Of a DNA stretch of 64,000 bases, positions 44,301 to 55,539 are shown in pieces. The translations under genes were made by a program, and so were the position numbers. The stretch is taken from assembly GCA_037893245.1 (NCBI GenBank), contig JBAIAA010000876.1:124001-188000 (forward strand), in the 5' to 3' direction. The notes under the pieces were generated by a model. The model made no database searches and was not told the DNA's origin. It worked only from the letters and a program-made list of their open reading frames with translations. Within the stretch, counting starts at the first letter, position 1, and the number at the start of each line of letters is the position of its first letter. Source of the DNA: Crossaster papposus. Lineage: Eukaryota > Echinodermata > Asteroidea > Velatida > Solasteridae.

Positions 44301-44367
44301 ATTTCCATGTGCCCGCATAGGCCGTCTACGCGCACTGCATACTGAGATTAGGACGTCTTGCAACCAA
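41317..44367. mobile_element. About 3-kb nested foldback element
   Basis: The outer arms begin TTGGTTGCAAGGCGT at 41317 and, inverted, at 44367. They share 'gtgttcatgcgttttgcacg' and 'gtacgtaagacggt' (41396-41430 against 44190-44240). Inner arms (about 42165-42560 against 43480-43880) are also inverted copies, and two smaller palindromes lie within at 42515-42875 and 43180-43540. A 64-bp tandem repeat sits at the centre. No transposase frame was found. Confidence 0.7.
42877..43060. repeat. 64-bp tandem repeat, three units
   Basis: Units start at 42877, 42941 and 43005 with 'GTATACACGACGTATCATTT'. They lie at the centre of the foldback element between its two inner palindromes. Confidence 0.9.
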
Positions 44368-45090
44368 GACTACCCACTGTGTAGCAGAATAATGTAAAAA
44401 TATACTGTAAAAATGGAGAATGCACACGAGTTCCTGCAGTTAGAGGCCAAAAATCAACTTAAGACGAAGCCAGGGAAAGGCATATTGTTTGTATTATCAT
44501 GGCAAATTTATAAACTTGACTTCTCATTGGATATACAAACAAGTCTTGTTTATATTTATTATCTTTCTTTATTATAATTTCTTTCTTGGAACAATTTGTG
44601 TATATACAATGTACATGTAGAATTTATTTATAAATAAAAAACAGAAGCCTTGTTCCTAGACTTGCATTGGTTTCTCAATTTGTCATGTTTTGTAGTGTTT
44701 TATATATAAGCTATAAGCCTATAAACTGGGTACAAAAACTACAAAAACAATCCTTTGGTTCTGGCTTTGATTTGATTTTAACAGGTGGGTTGCTTATCTA
44801 ACAATACATTTGGAGAACGCACTCCTTACAAACAACATTCCCGAGTACATTATGTATTTTGTTCGACCAATATAGGCCTACATTCATCTTTTAGGGGTGC
44901 ATGAGGGCGCTGTTTAACTTTTGAGACAAAAAAGTGCGCCGGAGATTTGTTATGATTTGAGAAAGTGAGATTTAAACGAGGGTCACGGTGGGTTTTTTTG
45001 CACGCGACATTTACTAACGTTAACGGAAAATGATAAACTATCCTTGTAGGACGCTCCAAAACATGTCGTAAATCTTTAACGATTTAGAAA
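44368..45090. other. Intergenic, nothing recognised
   Basis: A short 'gacgaagccaggg' match to the inverted-repeat ends at 510 and 46167 occurs at 44463. Otherwise nothing is seen. Confidence 0.4.
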
Positions 45091-45553
45091 ATACCCTTCC
45101 GAGAAGAGCGATACCGTCCTCTGATTTCGTCGTCTTCGAGATGATATATAGGGGATTTATTCGGTCACGGAACAATCTTTCACGGCGAAGCGCTCTTCGG
45201 TGTTCACGTTGAAAACTCGGTAAGTTACGACATATCCTGAGAATGCGTAACTTTCGTGAAATCCGTCCTAAAGTTATTGCGCAACTTACGCAATAAGTTA
45301 TGGCGTAAGTCCACTTACGCCATAAAGTAAAGTTTCGTGAAATCGGCTGCTGTATGTCACACTTTGCAGGGGACATATCCAGACTTGTCCGCGCGCTTAG
45401 TTCGAGCACGACATCGTCGGGTCGATTTCGTCGGAGCGCACTCACTGTCATCCTCTGTCGTTGCACGTTGAAACCACCGCACTTCCAACAACTGTATGAG
45501 AGGTGAGTCAACTTATAACTTTCAGAAATTCTATAACTGATTATGACTGCCAA
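45038..45553 (-). pseudogene. Possible HARBI1/PIF-Harbinger transposase remnant
   Basis: A minus-strand frame of about 171 residues with a basic stretch, EHRRALRRERLFRDRINPL (about 45137-45190). It resembles the N-terminal 'RD(R/S)xNP' region that precedes the DDE domain of Harbinger nucleases, from memory. No DDE domain follows, and a short hairpin (45297-45325) crosses the upstream part. It may be coincidence. Confidence 0.25.
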
Positions 45554-45689
45554 ACGATGTGGGCATTTTCCAAGGAGACGCTTTCAGAGACGCATTTTTG
45601 GAAATTTTCGATAGTAGGCCTAGTTTGTGCACATAAGCATTATAATGACGCACACGCGCGCGTGCGGGATGCTACCATTGCATGGGCAG

Positions 45690-46163
45690 TAAGTGCGTAT
45701 AGCACGTGCGTGGCTGCAGTCGGCTGAATGAAAACAAATTATGACTCAGCATTGAAGTCTTAAAATCTTGTTTTCCCGAAACATACAACATTTACAGGGC
45801 TAAAACTTTACCAAGTTGCTTGTCAAGCATCTGCCTTTAATTTTTGAGCTTTTTTGCTGCTTCAAATGATAAAACTACACAATGACAACATGGTCTACTG
45901 ACTGCTTTAAACAAGAGTTTAAAACCGGTGGATGTAAAATGGCGTAATCGCCGCTCGTATACGTACTTCTAAAGCAGCCTCGACTCCATGGGTGCGTGCG
46001 CGTTCCTTCACTAACCACTGGCCGTGAGGAATGCGTGAACGACGCTGACTGGCTATTTAGTGCCTACGGCGCGCGCGTTTCGTAAACTGCACGCCCTGGA
46101 TGTAATGCGCGCGTCACGCACGCCACGTATGTTTGGTTTTTTTAAGTCTGCGCCTCACCTGCC
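45690..46163. repeat. Dispersed repeat, split copy (left part)
   Basis: 45700-45950 matches 56218-56510 ('cacgtgcgtgg.tgcagtcgg', 'cttgttttccc', 'gctgcttcaaatgataaa'). 45985-46145 matches 60292-60450 ('gtgcgtgcgcgttc', 'gacgctgactggctat', 'aactgcacgccc'). The copy is interrupted at 46167 by a 4.5-kb element; its continuation is at 50668-50857. Confidence 0.65.
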
Positions 46164-46595
46164 TTAGGCCCTTTTCCAAACCTCCAGGCTTCGGCTTTGG
46201 CTTCGGCTCCGGCTTCAATTTATGAGGCTTCGTCTTCATGAGGCTCCGCGACAAGCCTTAAAGCTTTGGAACACTGAGGCTTCGGGAGGCTTCGGCTGGC
46301 TTCGACTAGCGACTCTATGCTATTCGTAATGCTTCGTTACATTTCGTTGAGTTTAGATGGCAACATCGCCAATAAACGGCTAAAGCAATATTATTTGTCG
46401 CCTCGTTCACTACGGGCGGGAAAAATAGCCGTATCCAGGAATAAATGTAAACTTTTATACATGTATAAATGCCATTTATTCACTCAACCAAAATCTGTCT
46501 TTTCCCCTTTTCGTAACCGCGTCTGTAAACCTCTGGAAAAGGTTTTGTTTGGGGCACAATTGAAATATTTCACTAACAAACAATCCACTTTATTT

Positions 46596-46617
46596 GGGGG
46601 GGGGGGGGGGGGGGGGG
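46596..46617. repeat. Poly-G tract
   Basis: 22 consecutive G, inside the 4.5-kb element. Confidence 0.9.
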
Positions 46618-47432
46618 TTGGCAAGTGGCCTCATTCAAAATATTTGCATTGATATTGCTAAAAACGGAATCTATTTTTACTTCGGGAAGGGAACTTGTAA
46701 TTCTTTTTTTACGATTTGATCTGCAGATTCGATCTAAGGTGCTGTGTCCGTCTTTCAAGGAAATAATGTACTTTTAGGCAAAGAATTGTCAATCATTTAT
46801 TATTACTGATGGTTTATTTGGCAAAAAGGTTATAACATGAACAAAAAATTACATTCAGATTAAAACAGGGCATCATAATTACAAATCATTCCATTTAAAA
46901 CTAAACAAAAGATTAAATTGAGAATATAATTATAAAAAAGTGCTCACACAGATAATTTAAAAGACAAAATTGCAATAAAAAATCCCAATGTTAAATTAAA
47001 AAAACAAAATACAAAATATTAAAATTTTAAAATTGTAATGTATCCTTTGCTGTGACTGCTGGGAATATATATTATTGAAACCCCCTACCACCAGTACCAT
47101 TCTAAAACAATAATAGCTCCTTTGAAGTAAGTTTTCACAAATTTAAAGACATGCCAGGATTAGGTTTGTTTTAAAAATAGATTGAGGCCTCAAATAGAGG
47201 CTGCTCAAAACCAACCTTTTTCAAATTGCTTTTGATTGATATGTTACACAAATTGTATTCCTTTCTTAAAAAACATGTTTTCCTTGATGTAATAGTAGTT
47301 TGTGATGTACATGGATTTTTGCCTTTTAATATTCTAATGAATCTGGTTTTATCATTTTTTTTTACAGTGCATTTAAATTAAATTTATGTACATAACGTTT
47401 GCACTTCATAAATAACATTATTATTGTCAGGA

Positions 47433-48070
47433 CTACATTTTATACTTTCTTTTTAGACTTTCTACTGCTGACAATTGATTATTTGATATAGAATTTTCCC
47501 CAGCATATAAACAAATACCAACTGTCATTTGTAGTGCAGGCATATGCATTATAAATAAGAGAGTTGAGTTTAGTTGACCAGGACCTGTTCCAATAATTCC
47601 ATGCTCTTCCAGTGTAAACAACATAAACAGGGAGTAAATTGTTTTTCTTCAAAATTGGGAGATTTAGGTGAGCAAATATGTGAACACACTCAGTACAGAT
47701 CTTTAGCTTTGATTGTTCAGAAGATACCTGTGCAATTAAATTAGTCTCTATATTGTCAAAGATCCTTTATAACAACACCGCTGGCAAACAGAAATTGAGA
47801 TTCTCCCTCTTTTGGCTGATGGACTTGGAGAGGCTTGTAGTGAAGAATGAACCTTCCTCCACTGCTAGAAATAAGTAGTGGGGAGAAAATGATTGGCTCA
47901 TCTTTCATAGTGCACGCAATCCATGGTGGTGGTAGAAAGTCCAAGATGGAGTTTACCTGTGCTTGAATTCCGAATATCCTGCAGAACCTAAGAACCATCA
48001 AGAAAATAAACAAAAGCAGAATTAAGAATGGTGATGGTCTAGGACAAAATAGCAAGTTAGGTATACACAC
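47433..48070 (-). other. Unrecognised minus-strand frames
   Basis: Frames at 47433-47624 and 47756-48070 read with fairly ordinary composition (the second has VNSILDFLPPPW and LHYKPLQVHQPKEG) and might be decayed exons of a captured gene. No family is recognised, and no matching splice phase was found. Confidence 0.2.
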
Positions 48071-48564
48071 ACACTGAATGCTTCAAGTGGTGGTGTTGGT
48101 GCAAACAAATTTGCCTCTCAAACAAGACATTGTGTTTTTCCCAAGGAAATGCTCCACAGGGATCACCAAAACACAATGAAAGTACTTCTATTTCAAAAAG
48201 AAATTAGTTGTTAATTTCCAAACTAACCCCTTTTCCCAACTTTACACCTTGAGCTTTAGAACTAGAACTTCCAGCTCCATTTAGCTTGTGACATGTTGAG
48301 ATTTAGAGGTGAAATTTTTAAGTTACATTCTTTCTAAATCTCTAGCAATATTTCCATTTTTGTAGGCCTAGCCTAACTCAGATTTTGGTATTGAATATAA
48401 AACTATTTTCACTTATTTTTTTTATTAACATGCATGTGACAATGAGGTGTAACAATGCGCTCAGTTAAACTGGCTATTGTTACGCCATGTCGTGCGATTG
48501 GGTGCCGACTGCTAAATTGAACAGAAATTGCAAATAAATCCATGCCTAACGTTAGGCTACACCC

Positions 48565-50062
48565 TGTACGCTGTATGCGTTTCCTACATTCGGCCACTTC
48601 TAAAGAAGTCCAGCCTGGACAAGGAGATTCTGAAAAACTACAGACCCGTCTCAAACCTGAAGTACCTGGGAAAAACCATCGAGCGTATTGTCTCATCCCG
48701 CATCTCTGACCACATTCAAGACCATGAGCTATCGGACGTTTTCCAGTCTGCATACAAGCCATTCCACGGGACGGAAGTTGCGCTTGTTAGGGTCAGTAAT
48801 GATATCCTGTCTTCGATGGATAATGGTGATATCACTGCGCTGGTTTTGCTCGATTTGAGTGCAGCATTCGATACCGTTGATCATGGCATCCTCTTATCTC
48901 GACTTCAAAACTATCTCGGTATACACGACACTGCTCTCGAATGGTGCAGGTCCTATCTCACAAATAGAACCCAGCATGTCTGCATTGGCAATGCAATATC
49001 AGATCCTGTTGTTTTAGAGTACTCTGTACCACAAGGGTCTGTGCTAGGCCCACAGTGGTTTACTCTTTATACCTTGCCAATTCGTGATATCATCTTGAAA
49101 CATCATCTGAACTACCACGTCTATGCTGACGATACTCAACTCTATATAACCTTCAAGTCTTCACAGGAGCCTGCCGATTCTTCGATTGCAAGACTGGAGC
49201 AATGCATCTCTGAGATCCGATGCTGGATGAAAAACAACTTTCTAAAGCTGAATGAGGAAAAGACGGAGTTTCTCTTGTTTGGATCACGCCAACAATTAAA
49301 AAAGGTGTCTGTGCCATTTATTACAATCGGTGATGCACAGATAGCCCCATCGTTGCAGGCCCGGAACTTGGGGGTTATATTTGATTCAGCAATGACATTT
49401 AAACCTCACGTCGCTAACACTGTTCGTTTGGCATCATTCCAAATTAGAAACATTGGTCGTATTCGCAAGTATTTGAATAGGAGTGCTACCGAGCACATTA
49501 TCCATGCATTTGTGACTTCACGACTAGACAACGGAAATTCACTACTCTACGGACTCCCTCAGAATCAAATATACCGTCTTCAACGTCTTCAAAATACTGC
49601 TGCCCGCATCATCACCTTATCTAGGAGGAACTGTCACATAACCCCCATTTTGAAGGAACTACACTGGCTTCCTGTCTCCCAAAGGATTGTTTTCAAACTC
49701 ATGCTTCTGGTCCACAAAGCTCTCAACAACAAGGCTCCCTACTACATTAAGGAACTACTACATGAATATTCTCCAGCAAGAACTCTTAGATCAAGTAACC
49801 AGCAACTTCTCAAGGAACCAATTGCTAAACGAACATGGGGCGCCATATCTTTTTCTGTTGCAGCTCCTCGACTTTGGAATTCATTGCCACTTGAACTCAG
49901 ATCATGCCATTGTACAACTAGGTTCAAATCACTTCTTAAAACTTACTTGATGTCGCAAATTTTTAAGGATTAATTACTTGTTGTTGTCTACAGCGCCTTG
50001 AGCACCCTGCAGGGTGGATATGTGCGCTTTACAAATCTCATTATTATTATTATTATTATTAT
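48565..50062 (+). mobile_element. L2/CR1-like LINE, 5'-truncated, with intact RT frame
   Basis: Homology starts inside RT at IRPLLKKSSLD (about 48585) and the frame then runs without break to TAA at 49971-49973. Motifs in order: NYRPVSNLKYLGK, FQSAYKPFHGTE, LLDLSAAFDTVDHGILL (palm motif A), VPQGSVLGPQ, YADDTQLY (49132-49155) and LKELHWLPVSQRIVFKLML. The frame upstream to 48528 is not LINE-like. The 3' end is 'gcgccttgag ... gcgctttacaaatc' followed by an ATT array at 50041-50062, typical of L2/CR1 elements. The truncated 5' end is normal for LINE insertions. Confidence 0.9.
50041..50062. repeat. (ATT)n LINE tail
   Basis: About seven ATT units ending the LINE; the SINE at 9083-9428 has the same trinucleotide tail. 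Confidence 0.9.
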
Positions 50063-50667
50063 CACCATACCGACTTGAGGAAACTCGATATGATCAATAG
50101 TTTCGGGTCAAAAGAAGCCAGAAGGCCGACTGCCGTAACAATAGCCACTGCCCCACTGCATTTATTTATTATAACCACGCAGCTTGACCAGTGCGGGTTT
50201 GCTCTATGGTAGTGGTACTGGTAGGAAGTTGGATTTGGAACTTTTGTCAAAAAAACGGTAGCAACAACGTTAGCGTTATAAATGTTGCCCTAGGCCCTAT
50301 AGATAGTATAATTATCTTCATGGTTACACGTAACATTTTCACTTGAGTTGGTAAATTTCTTTTAACAAAATCATTACCGTGAATGTTCGGTGAAAACTTC
50401 CATGCAAATGAGCAAACACACCGCGAAAACAATGGCGGCCGTCGCAAACCTTTTTTGTTTGTGATTTGTGTGTGGCTTGTATCACGTGACATTACGTCAC
50501 GAAGCCTCCACAAAGTCACCTCTTCGGCAGGCTTCATAATCTAGCCAAAAACGGAGCCTCTTGATGAAGCCAAAGCCAAAGCCTCCATTTGGTATGGGCT
50601 TCAAAATGGCGGAATGGAGACGAAGCCGAAGACGAAGCCAAATCCGGGGGTTTGGAAAACAGCCTTA

Positions 50668-50857
50668 GATGGACGACAGAGGTACGTACATTTAATATAA
50701 ATCCTTGCTAAATAACGCGACGTCAAAATATCATGTTTGAAAGGATTGATTCTGCTAAATAACAATTACAAAAAGTTAAAGCATTGCGTCGCGCGTTAAA
50801 CGCATCGACTGCAGCCCTAATTTAAATGTGCCAATATATGGCACATTTAAATTAGAC
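50668..50857. repeat. Dispersed repeat, split copy (right part)
   Basis: Matches 60540-60715: 'gacagaggtacgtacatttaatataaatcctt', 'taacgcgacgtc', 'aaaggattgattct' and 'aaatgtgccaatata.ggcacattt'. It continues the copy interrupted at 46167. Confidence 0.75.
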
Positions 50858-51060
50858 AATGCCAGGGGTTAAGATTGCGCAAGGCATGATGGCTAATTGT
50901 CTAGTATCTGTCTTTATATATAGAACATTAATAAATACCCAGGAGAGTTGCTGGCTTCTGATTGGTCGAGACCCGATCACGCGGAGTCGATTATCAGGTA
51001 GTAATATCATGGCTTTCAAGAAGAAGCGAATAAATGTTCCCTGAACCAGCATTAATCAAG

Positions 51061-51253
51061 CATCATGTAAGCCGATGATTGGCCGAATGCAACAGTTCTA
51101 CGGTAACTTGTAACAAGGACGCGTCAAATCTTGATACTGCGCGCTATAAATGTAAGCATCATGTAAGCCAATGATTGGCCGAATGCAACAGTTCTACGGT
51201 AACTTGTAACAAGGGCGCGTCAAATCTTGATACTGCGCGCTATAAATGTACGC
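51061..51253. repeat. 97-bp tandem duplication
   Basis: Two units starting 'CATCATGTAAGCC' at 51061 and 51158, with single-base differences, each ending 'gcgcgctataaatgta'. Confidence 0.9.
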
Positions 51254-51326
51254 GTAGAACGTTTGTATCTAAACGCGCAGCATTTTCCAAAATGCGCGTG
51301 TCGTCTGTTAACGCTAGCGCGTTAAG

Positions 51327-51504
51327 ACCGGTTCATACTCGGCGCGAAAGCAAACGCGAACGCGAATTTGTGACGTCAGGTGGATTTTTCGCGATGCGAA
51401 ATCGCAAAAGTTGAACACATTAAACTTGGGCGAATGTTCGCAGCGAACGCTTTGTGACGTCAAATTCGTATCGCAATCGCTTTCGCGTAAAGTATGAACC
51501 GGCC
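51327..51504. mobile_element. 178-bp MITE with GGTTCATACTCGGCGCGAAAGC-type ends
   Basis: The left 'ACCGGTTCATACTCGGCG' is mirrored by 'CGCGTAAAGTATGAACCGG' on the right, and 'tgacgtca' plus 'tcgcgaatcgc'-like blocks are also mirrored. A diverged copy is at 22952-23110. GC-rich interior with many CG dinucleotides. Confidence 0.75.
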
Positions 51505-51689
51505 TTTGCTATGCATGGTGGGCATCAGTGGTCAGCTAGTGTGGTCTCAAAGTATGGGTTATAATAACAAAACATATTGAAGAGACAGGGTACCATGCAT
51601 AAGCTAAAACATGGCCCCTAAACATGAACACAAAACGCTGGAAATATCGCCGAAAGAAAAGTCACGAAATTTGGAGCATTTTCACCATT

Positions 51690-51805
51690 TTTCTCGTTAA
51701 AAAGGTATTTATTAATGGACCTCGCCTTCGGCTCGATTCATTACCAGCGGTCATCCCCCAACCCGGTCATTATCACGCAGTAATAATCGGGTCCTCGCAC
51801 TAAAA
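51690..51805. mobile_element. Truncated copy of the palindromic MITE at 52825
   Basis: Contains 'atggacctcgccttcggctcgat', 'cattaccagcggtcatcccc' and 'gtaataatcgggtcctcgcac' in the same order, but lacks the left arm. The surrounding 'ctcgttaaaaaggtatttatta' is also shared with the sequence before 52825. Confidence 0.7.
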
Positions 51806-51935
51806 ATAAATACCTAGGAGAGTTGAAGGCTTCTGATTGGCCGAGACTCGATCACGTGCAGGTCATTATATGTAGTAATATCATGGCCATTTTCTAAACC
51901 CCGGCTTTGGGTTGCATTATGGCCACATTACAGAC

Positions 51936-52684
51936 GTTTTCCTAGTTCCGGATCGCAAAAACTATTCAGGCTGTTTTCGGCAAGTCTAATCCTCGAAATT
52001 TAAATGAAATAGGTTTAGTAGTTTACCTTGAGTGATGGAGAAACTACAGTTTTTGTTTCGATATTTATGCTCTTCTTTATTTTAAAATACGACTCAAATA
52101 TACCGACATCCCTTTTTCTAGTTGCGGATCAGTTTAACCAATTCCGGATCGAGTAAAAAACTGCTTCGTACATGAAAAATTATCACGCTAGGACCAACCC
52201 GAATCAAGCCTATATTTCTGATAAAGTATTCATTAATTTATATAAATATAGAGTTTAAAATAAATGTCAACTACTTTGACTTCCAATAAAGTTTAAAAAG
52301 AGGACTTGCAAGAAAATGCTTTGAAATGTTTTGTCCGTGTACGTGTGTGGCGCGCGGCAACGAGCCGATAAACTTTGTCCCACCGTAGAGGAATAAACTC
52401 CATGGTCCCACAGAACACGTCATATGAAATCGCTTGCGCGCGTGTAGTTGATGCATGTATTTCACGGGCGATCCGGAACTAGGAAAAAATTAACGTTCAG
52501 TCTTTGGCAGATTTTTTAATACTGGAGACTTTTAGACTTATTTTTACTTATGTATCAAGAAGCTTGTATGTTTCTTTTCAAAATGCACTTCATCTAAACA
52601 AATAGTATTGGAGACCAAGCCATAACAAGGTAGGTTTTTATTTGAAGCGATCCGGGACTAGGACAAATCCGGAACTAGGAAAAC
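51936..52684. mobile_element. 749-bp element with repeated CCTAGTTCCGGATC sites
   Basis: Starts GTTTTCCTAGTTCCGGATCG and ends ATCCGGAACTAGGAAAAC. The core motif or close variants occurs near 51945, 52110, 52135, 52465, 52650 and 52668, with the left half in one orientation and the right half in the other. Such arrays are typical of transposase-binding subterminal repeats. No coding frame. Confidence 0.7.
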
Positions 52685-52824
52685 AACTGTACCACTGCTA
52701 AACTACATGAACAAAGCCAAAATACGGAAACAAAGCGTTTTTGTAAAACGGCCTAGAAGAAGCCGCGAAGTCGCGAAATTCGGAGTATTTTCACAATTTT
52801 TCTCGTTAAAAAGGTATTTATTAA

Positions 52825-52991
52825 AGGTAATAACAGTGCGAGAACCCGGTTATTACTGCGTGGTAATGACCGGGTTAAGGGAAGACCGCTGGTAATGGAC
52901 CTCGCCTTCGGCTCGATCCATTACCAGCGGTCATCCCCCAACCCGGTCATTATCACGCAGTAATAATCGGGTCCTCGCACTGTTATTACCT
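52825..52991. mobile_element. 167-bp near-perfect palindromic MITE
   Basis: Starts AGGTAATAACAGTGCGAG and ends CTCGCACTGTTATTACCT. Almost the whole element folds back, with 'gacctcgccttcggctcgat' near the centre. Confidence 0.85.
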
Positions 52992-53056
52992 AATTAATTT
53001 TGCTGCACTTTAAACGATAACAACGCATAAATGACGACAAATGGTCTACTGAAATA

Positions 53057-53248
53057 CCAGTTCGCGCCGGGATTATTTTAACATCACCGAGCCGACGCGC
53101 GGGATTATTTTAAACCAAACTCGATCCGAAGCGGGTTCTGGTCGATAGTACCGGGATGCACCTACGCGTTTCCGGCCTTGCTCGCTGCTGACAGACATTT
53201 CCGGGGAAAATGGGGAAAACTTTGTATACGTCATCCGGCGCGATCTGG
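53057..53248 (+). mobile_element. CCAGTTCGCGCCGG-family MITE, copy 3
   Basis: Ends CCAGTTCGCGCCGG and CCGGCGCGATCTGG. The interior matches 40940-41184, including 'gccgacgcgcgggattatttt' and 'cgtttccggccttgctcgctgctgac'. No TTAA is retained at the flanks. Confidence 0.75.
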
Positions 53249-53329
53249 TTGGTTACAAGCTTAAATGTGGGCGTGAAATGCCCAGAGTTGAAATCACCGC
53301 CTATTTACTTTAAGGCACGATACATCAAA

Positions 53330-54720
53330 TAAATATTAATATCAACTTATTATTAATAAAATTAGAATTAAAATTAAAAATTTAATTGAAATTGAAATTG
53401 AAATATTTAAAATTGAAATTGAAATTGAAATAATTGAAATTGAAATAATTGAAATTGAAATAATTGAAATTGAAATAACTGAAATTGAAATAATTGAAAT
53501 TAAAATAATTTAAATCGAAACAATTGAAATTGAAATAATTGAAATTGAAATAATTGAAATTGAAATAATTGAAATTGAAATAATTAAAATTGAAATTGAA
53601 ATGATTGAAATTGAAATAATTGAAATTGACAAAATGTTAATTTAAATAATTGAAATTGAAATTGAAATGATTGAATTGAAATTGAAATTGAATTTACATT
53701 TAACATAATATTTAAAATTAAAATAATTGAAACTGAAATTGAAATAATTAAAATTGAAACTAAAATTGAAATTGAAATTGAAATATTTGAAATTGAAATA
53801 AATAAAATTGAAAAAATTGAAATTGAAAAAATTAAAATAGAAAAAATTGAAATTGAAAAAATTGAAATTGAAAAAATTGAAATTGAAAAAATTGAAATTT
53901 TAATAATTGAAATAATTGAAATTGAAATTGAAATTGAAATGATTGAATTGAAATTGAAATTGAATTTACATTTAACATAATATTTAAAATTGAAATATTT
54001 CAATTAAAATTGAACTAATTAAAATTGAACTAATTAAAATTGAAATTGACAAAATTGAAATTGACAAAATTGAAATTGAAAAAATTGAAATTGAAAAAAT
54101 TAAAATATAACAAATTGAAATTGAAAAAATTGAAATTGAAAAAATTGAAATTGAAAAAATTGAAATTTTAATAATTGAAATAATTGAAATTGAAATTGAA
54201 ATTGAAATGATTGAATTGAAATTAAAATTGAATTTACATTTAACATAATATTTTAATTGAAATATTTCAATTAAAATTGAACTAATTAAAATTAAACTAA
54301 TTAAAATTGAAATTGACAAAATTGAAATTGAAAAAATTGAAATTGAAAAAATTGAAATTGAAAAAATTGAAATTGAAAAAATTGAAATTGAAAAAATTGA
54401 AATTGAAAAAATTGAAATTGAAAAAATTGAAATTGAAAAAATTGAAATTTTAATAATTGAAATAATTGAAATTGAAATTGAAATTGAAATGATTGAATTG
54501 AAATTGAAATTGAATTTACATTTAACATAATATTTAAAATTGAAATATTTCAATTAAAATTGAACTAATTAAAATTGAACTAATTAAAATTGAAATTGAA
54601 ATTAAAATAATTGAAACTGAAATTGAAATAATTAAAATTGAAACTGAAATTGAAATTGAAATTGAAATATTTGAAATTGAAATAAATAAAATTGAAATAA
54701 TTAAAATTGAAATTAATGCA
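53330..54720. repeat. AAATTG-type AT-rich satellite with higher-order structure
   Basis: Built from GAAATT and AAATTGAAAAAATTG units. A landmark AATTTACATTTAACATAATATTT recurs at 53691, 53963, 54231 and 54513, so blocks of 272, 268 and 282 bp are repeated. Repetitive Phe/Gln/Ile/Ser frames on the minus strand are by-products. Confidence 0.95.
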
Positions 54721-54822
54721 ATTGATGCAATCAATGCAGTTAAAAAAAAAATAACCATAGTATTATATACATCAAAAGGCGTACGCAATACGATGCTTTT
54801 TTATAATATTCATTAAATCTAA

Positions 54823-55536
54823 AGGCCCTGTCACACCTTTGCGTATATCAAGTACTTATGATTTCCTTATTAAAAAATGTCAATACGCAGCCGTACGCTC
54901 AAAATTTCAAAATGTTTCGATTACTTTGACTTATATGCGACGCACACCTAGCGTATAAGTAACGAATTCAGCGCATCCATGGCGTATGAGGTGCGTATGA
55001 GTTGCGTATGCAGTGCGCAACACTATTTTACTCTTGCGAATAGCTGCGTATGCAGTGCGCATGCCGAGCGTATTCCAGACGCACCCTACTTATCCCGACC
55101 GCATGCCTGACGCACTTCCGACGAATGCCGAGCGTATTTCCGTCGCATGTCCCCCGCTCGCCACGCGTTATAAAATGGCGGCGGCTTCCCGCTGTTGTCA
55201 GTACCAGTGCAGATTCCATAGCGTGAACATCAGCGTATTACCGCGTATGAACCGCTTATCCCCCACGAACACATAGCGTACTTGTACCGCGCTCGACCGA
55301 TGCGGGACCGATGCGCTGCGTATTTATAACTTATGACCTGCGTAACAGCGTACGCTGCGTAGTTTTGTGCTTGCCCAAAACTATCCGGCGTACTGGGCCG
55401 TACTGTGCGCATGCCTACGTACATAAAACTTACACAAAACGATTGAGATGCATATGAGGTGCATATTGTGCGTATGAAAAAAATGTCAATGCGCAACTCT
55501 TAAGGAATTAGGATACGCAAAAGTGTGACAGGGCCC
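54823..55536. mobile_element. AGGCCCTGTCACAC element, copy 1
   Basis: A 714-bp copy with ends AGGCCCTGTCACACC and GTGTGACAGGGCCC, flanked by TAA (54820-54822 and 55537-55539). The interior is rich in GCGTATGA-type motifs. The TAA duplication would fit a PIF/Harbinger-type element. Confidence 0.75.
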
Positions 55537-55539
55537 TAA

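Larger units (their letters stand above)
46167..50664. mobile_element. 4.5-kb TTA-flanked inverted-repeat element
   Basis: Ends GGCCCTTTTCCAAACC at 46167 and GGTTTGGAAAACAGCC at 50664, with TTA on both sides (46164-46166 and 50665-50667). Subterminal 'ggcttcggctttggcttcgg' blocks are inverted as well. TTA duplication and such ends fit PIF/Harbinger-type elements. A truncated LINE lies inside; no Harbinger transposase frame is seen. Confidence 0.6.

Noticed and set aside
53584-54788. Long Phe-Gln and Ile-Ser rich minus-strand frames
   Set aside because: They follow the AAATTG satellite unit; no domain or composition suggests a protein.
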